A stretch of DNA of 64,000 bases from Maribacter stanieri (GTDB lineage Bacteria; Bacteroidota; Bacteroidia; Flavobacteriales; Flavobacteriaceae). Below, piece after piece: positions 61,007 to 64,000 of this stretch; position 1 is the first letter of the stretch; every line of letters starts with the position of its first letter. The notes beneath the pieces are model-generated. The model did no database searches and had not been told where the DNA came from. It saw nothing but the letters and a program-made list of their open reading frames with translations. Where the stretch lies: assembly GCF_900112245.1 (NCBI RefSeq), contig NZ_FOYX01000005.1:93945-157944 (forward strand), given 5' to 3'. Made by a program: the position numbers and the translations under genes.

Positions 61007-64000
61007 ATGAAAATAAAAAGGGGCTTAAATGGATGGTTAAAAATAGTTGCTGGTTTCACGATAATTTCAATCTCAATGAGTTTTGGTTCAATGTTTTTTG
61101 GACCTGGTTATAATGATGTACAACCAATAGGACCATTTGTAAATTATAATTTTCCAGATGTTAATCTTAATCATGAACCTTACGAAATTGCATATTCCAA
61201 TATACGATTTGACTGGCCTATAACCTATACCGCAATACCTAATCATAATCGAGTTCTAATTGGGCAATTAGATGGAAAGATTTATTGGATGGACGATAGC
61301 CAGGGAACTTTGAATAAAAATTTACTGGTTGATTTTACAAATGAGATAGGCGATGCTGTTTTGCCAAATATTGAAGTTTGGGACGGTGGACTTCTAGGAT
61401 TGGAGATTCATCCAGAATTTGGCGAAGTTGGCAAAAACTTCATTTTCATATATTATACTACTGAATCAGAGACAGGAGATGATACTTTAAATAGTGGTGG
61501 TAATGGCACTTTTGGCTGTGACTTAGCAAATTTTCATGGAAACTATATCCATTTGGATCGTTTTGAAATAAACCCTTCAAATATGTCATTTGTTGCAAAT
61601 TCCAGAAAGCGTATGATGCGAAGGCGTATGTTGAACACTACGCATAGAGGTGGAGCAATGGAATTTGGAGATGACGGTTTTCTTTATATAGCTACAGGTG
61701 AACAAGGTAGAGCTGTTAGTGCGCAAAATTTGAGTGATAATTTAGATGGTGGAGTATTGCGCATAGATGTAGATATGAATTCAAATAAAAGTCATCCGCC
61801 AATTAGGATTATGCCTGATAATGCTGGGGAAACTGATGAATTTTCAGGTAGGTTTTATTGGATACCGAACGACAATCCTTTCTTAAGTGCTTCAGGTAAT
61901 AATTTTGAGGAATATTATACTGTTGGCAATCGAAGTCCTCATAGAATGAGTAAAGATTCTCAAACAGGAAAACTATATATTGGAGAAGTTGGTCAAAGTA
62001 CACATGACGAAATAAATGTTGTCTCCAAAGGTAAAAATTATGGCTGGCCAGTTTGGGAAGGTGAAATACCTGGCCCCTTCAACCAGTGTAATATTCAGAT
62101 GTTAAATAATATGGAGCATGAAGTTCCATTAACATCATTTAATAGAGATGACGCTAAATCAATAATAGGGGGACAAGTTTATCGTGGGTCAGAATTTATA
62201 TCCTATAAGGGAAAATATATTACTGCTGATTGGCTTACACAAAAGATATTTTCTGTCGATATCACTGATGGAAGTCATGTTGTTTTAGGAACTCTTCCTA
62301 AGAGACCAATTTCATTTGGGGAAGGAAAGGACGGTAGTATATATTATTTGTTACAGGGAAACAATGTACAATTACTTCGTTTCGTAGCCCCGGTATTATC
62401 ATCTGGTATTCCACAATTACTTTCAGAGACTGGAGTATTTACAAATTTGGGCAATTTAACTGTGACCAATGGTTTTGTACCATATGATATGATTGATGCA
62501 TTTTGGTCTGACGGATCTGTTAAGAAACGTTGGATGGCAATTCCTAATGATGGAACACACGATTCTGTTGAGGAACAAATTCAATATTCAGAAAATAATA
62601 ATTGGATTTTTCCGGTAGGTTCTGTTTTAGTGAAACATTTTGATTATCCTATAAGTGATAGTAATCCAGAGTTAACTGCAAAAATAGAGACGCGGATTTC
62701 AATTAAAAATAGTGATAATAATTGGACATTTTTATCGTATAAATGGAATTCTTCTCAGACAGATGCAGTCCTTGTAAATATGACTACGGGTGAAGAACGA
62801 TCAATTGGAGTTGTTAAAACTGATGGGGGAACACGTACGGAAATTTGGCGCTATCCTTCGACAAATGAATGTTTAAATTGCCATAATGAATCTTCTCAAG
62901 GTACTTTAGGTCCAAGAACAAGGTATTTAAATATTGAGTATGATTACTCCACCCATATTAATGGAGGAATGGTAGCCAATCAATTAGTTACTTTAAGTCA
63001 CTTGGGAATTTTAGATGAACAAATTATTGATTCTGATACACAAGATTTTTTGACCCATACCTCCATCGATGATCTCAATGCCACCTTAGAAGATAAAGCT
63101 CGTTCATATTTAGATTTGAACTGTGCTTATTGCCATTTGCCATCAAATGGACTACGAGCAGAGTTTGACTTAAGGTTAATAAATTCTTTGGAAGAAACTG
63201 GTCTTTTAACTGCTGGTATAGGTGAAGTTGTTGAAGGTATTGGAAATAATCAAAAAATTTTATACCCAGGTAATGCTGCAAAGTCACATATTTTTTACAG
63301 GGTAAACAGTACGGATTCAGGAATTATGATGCCTCCAATTGCTAAAAATAAGATAGATGAAAAAGGGGTTGAACTTTTACAGGAATGGATTAATCAACTA
63401 AATGTCGAGCCAAATACTGGTAAATTCAATGATCCTGATGCGAATATCAACCTAGGTCTTTTGGACGATGCGGTTCTCAGTGGTACTGTCGGTGATGGCA
63501 GGGGCACGATGGAGGCGATATTGTACGATCCCATTGCGGACAATTACTATACGCCAACACGGTTCAACGAGCACGGTGTGGCTTATCAAGAAAACCTAGG
63601 TCGTCCCGTTGCGGATGACGGTTTCAGGTGGCAGGTTGATTGGCCTACGCCCAAGCGTATCAACTATATTACTTTCGGGGGAACGTACCCTAACCAGCCC
63701 CAGCCAAATTCGATGTGGAGGATATCGTATCTGCACAACGGAAGTTGGGCCGTACTTGAAGAGGGCAAGGGCGGATGGATCGACTCCGGTATCTATGAAT
63801 GGGGCGGACCTGACCAGTACCCTATCGAGGCCGATGCGCTCCGGGTTCAGGTTTACAGCGATGGAAACAATGATCTTGTAAGCATCCATCTCCGGGGAAG
63901 GGGCGGAGTGTCCCAATATGTGGACGATAGCGCTATGGCGACCAAGGCCACGTTGATTCAATATCTGCCGGGAGACCCGGCTCCGGACACTACTGCACCC
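61007..64000 (+). CDS. Sugar dehydrogenase / di-heme cytochrome fusion with GC-rich C-terminal domain, 3' end cut off
   Basis: One frame runs from ATG 61007 to the window end (998 codons, no stop). After a hydrophobic N-terminus (about 12-30), residues 50-460 are a PQQ-sugar-dehydrogenase-type propeller (HRGGAMEFGDDGFLYIATG, NRSPHRMSKDSQTGKLYIGE, GKNYGWPVWEGE). Residues 465-800 resemble SO2930-family di-heme cytochromes, with two haem sites: Cys622-Cys625-His626 and Cys706-Cys709-His710. From about residue 806 the composition changes sharply to GC-rich and the protein becomes a discoidin-like domain (RINYITFGGTYPNQPQPNSM, DALRVQVYSDGNNDLVSIHL), ending in DTTAP linker. It probably oxidises a sugar outside the cell and passes electrons to the haems. 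Confidence 0.82.
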   Translation, partial: MKIKRGLNGWLKIVAGFTIISISMSFGSMFFGPGYNDVQPIGPFVNYNFPDVNLNHEPYEIAYSNIRFDWPITYTAIPNHNRVLIGQLDGKIYWMDDSQGTLNKNLLVDFTNEIGDAVLPNIEVWDGGLLGLEIHPEFGEVGKNFIFIYYTTESETGDDTLNSGGNGTFGCDLANFHGNYIHLDRFEINPSNMSFVANSRKRMMRRRMLNTTHRGGAMEFGDDGFLYIATGEQGRAVSAQNLSDNLDGGVLRIDVDMNSNKSHPPIRIMPDNAGETDEFSGRFYWIPNDNPFLSASGNNFEEYYTVGNRSPHRMSKDSQTGKLYIGEVGQSTHDEINVVSKGKNYGWPVWEGEIPGPFNQCNIQMLNNMEHEVPLTSFNRDDAKSIIGGQVYRGSEFISYKGKYITADWLTQKIFSVDITDGSHVVLGTLPKRPISFGEGKDGSIYYLLQGNNVQLLRFVAPVLSSGIPQLLSETGVFTNLGNLTVTNGFVPYDMIDAFWSDGSVKKRWMAIPNDGTHDSVEEQIQYSENNNWIFPVGSVLVKHFDYPISDSNPELTAKIETRISIKNSDNNWTFLSYKWNSSQTDAVLVNMTTGEERSIGVVKTDGGTRTEIWRYPSTNECLNCHNESSQGTLGPRTRYLNIEYDYSTHINGGMVANQLVTLSHLGILDEQIIDSDTQDFLTHTSIDDLNATLEDKARSYLDLNCAYCHLPSNGLRAEFDLRLINSLEETGLLTAGIGEVVEGIGNNQKILYPGNAAKSHIFYRVNSTDSGIMMPPIAKNKIDEKGVELLQEWINQLNVEPNTGKFNDPDANINLGLLDDAVLSGTVGDGRGTMEAILYDPIADNYYTPTRFNEHGVAYQENLGRPVADDGFRWQVDWPTPKRINYITFGGTYPNQPQPNSMWRISYLHNGSWAVLEEGKGGWIDSGIYEWGGPDQYPIEADALRVQVYSDGNNDLVSIHLRGRGGVSQYVDDSAMATKATLIQYLPGDPAPDTTAP

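Noticed and set aside
63596..63961. Open frame of 121 codons on the minus strand, and a 90-codon one on the plus strand
   Set aside because: Both are by-products of the GC-rich composition of the real plus-strand coding frame that runs on to base 64000.
1..64000. CRISPR array, rRNA or tRNA genes
   Set aside because: No regularly spaced repeats, rRNA cores or cloverleaf sequences were seen.

Overview
The window is a piece of chromosome from a marine-type member of the Flavobacteriaceae (Bacteroidota). The evidence is low GC outside the last 0.6 kb, Bacteroidota-style -7 elements (TAnnTTTG) before many genes, the near absence of Shine-Dalgarno sequences, and lineage-typical families: DUF4270 lipoprotein, DUF3822, DUF4907, head-GIN/DUF2807, a DnaX without the zinc insert, and a diverged KDO/8-amino-KDO gene set. 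I cannot name the genus from sequence alone. There are 63 protein genes and one RNA gene (RNase P RNA). I see no rRNA, tRNA, CRISPR array, insertion sequence or prophage. Coding density is very high, and no stretch over 300 bases lacks a gene.

Layout. 1-3.3 kb: a SpoIIM/RDD membrane-protein group and a TRIC channel. 3.3-14.9 kb: housekeeping genes (secreted cyclophilin, CoA pyrophosphatase, acyltransferase, an ECF sigma pair, M20 amidohydrolase, NDH-2, XerD, AroQ, dihydrolipoyl dehydrogenase, lipoprotein MsrB). 15-22.4 kb: a lipoprotein with a mini-collagen stretch, glycogen branching enzyme with a GH31 glucosidase, a lipoprotein M48 protease and an MFS protein. 22.4-25.4 kb: an ECF sigma / putative anti-sigma / DUF4097-like / DUF2807 operon. 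25.6-31.4 kb: Lon, Cmk, a BON-LysM protein and ribosomal protein S1. 31.5-37.5 kb: a DUF4270 lipoprotein with an outer-membrane barrel, divergent from a Kelch lipoprotein, DUF4907, LytS-like kinase and LytTR regulator series. 37.6-43.6 kb: pyrR-pyrB, a STAS-like protein, rnz, pdxH, sixA and ppk1. 44.3-51.1 kb: a complete ebo cluster (eboA-F) plus a TMEM220-like gene. 51.1-60.8 kb: dnaX, rnpB, rsmD, a helicase, kdsB, a HAD phosphatase, kdnB and an acyltransferase. 61.0 kb to the end: a giant open frame fusing a sugar-dehydrogenase propeller, a di-heme cytochrome and a GC-rich carbohydrate-binding-like tail, still open at the window edge.

The strongest candidate for an unusual system is the six-gene ebo cluster, which makes or moves an unidentified small molecule. 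Its DHQ-synthase-like member keeps its metal ligands and a small membrane gene is attached at the 3' end. Other points worth a second look are the abrupt GC jump inside the last gene, a shared TGTAACAAA motif before both ECF sigma genes, genes that share start (CATG) or stop (TTAA) tetranucleotides, near-leaderless promoters calibrated by the rnpB promoter, and a KdnB next to KdsB that predicts 8-amino-KDO in the lipopolysaccharide.
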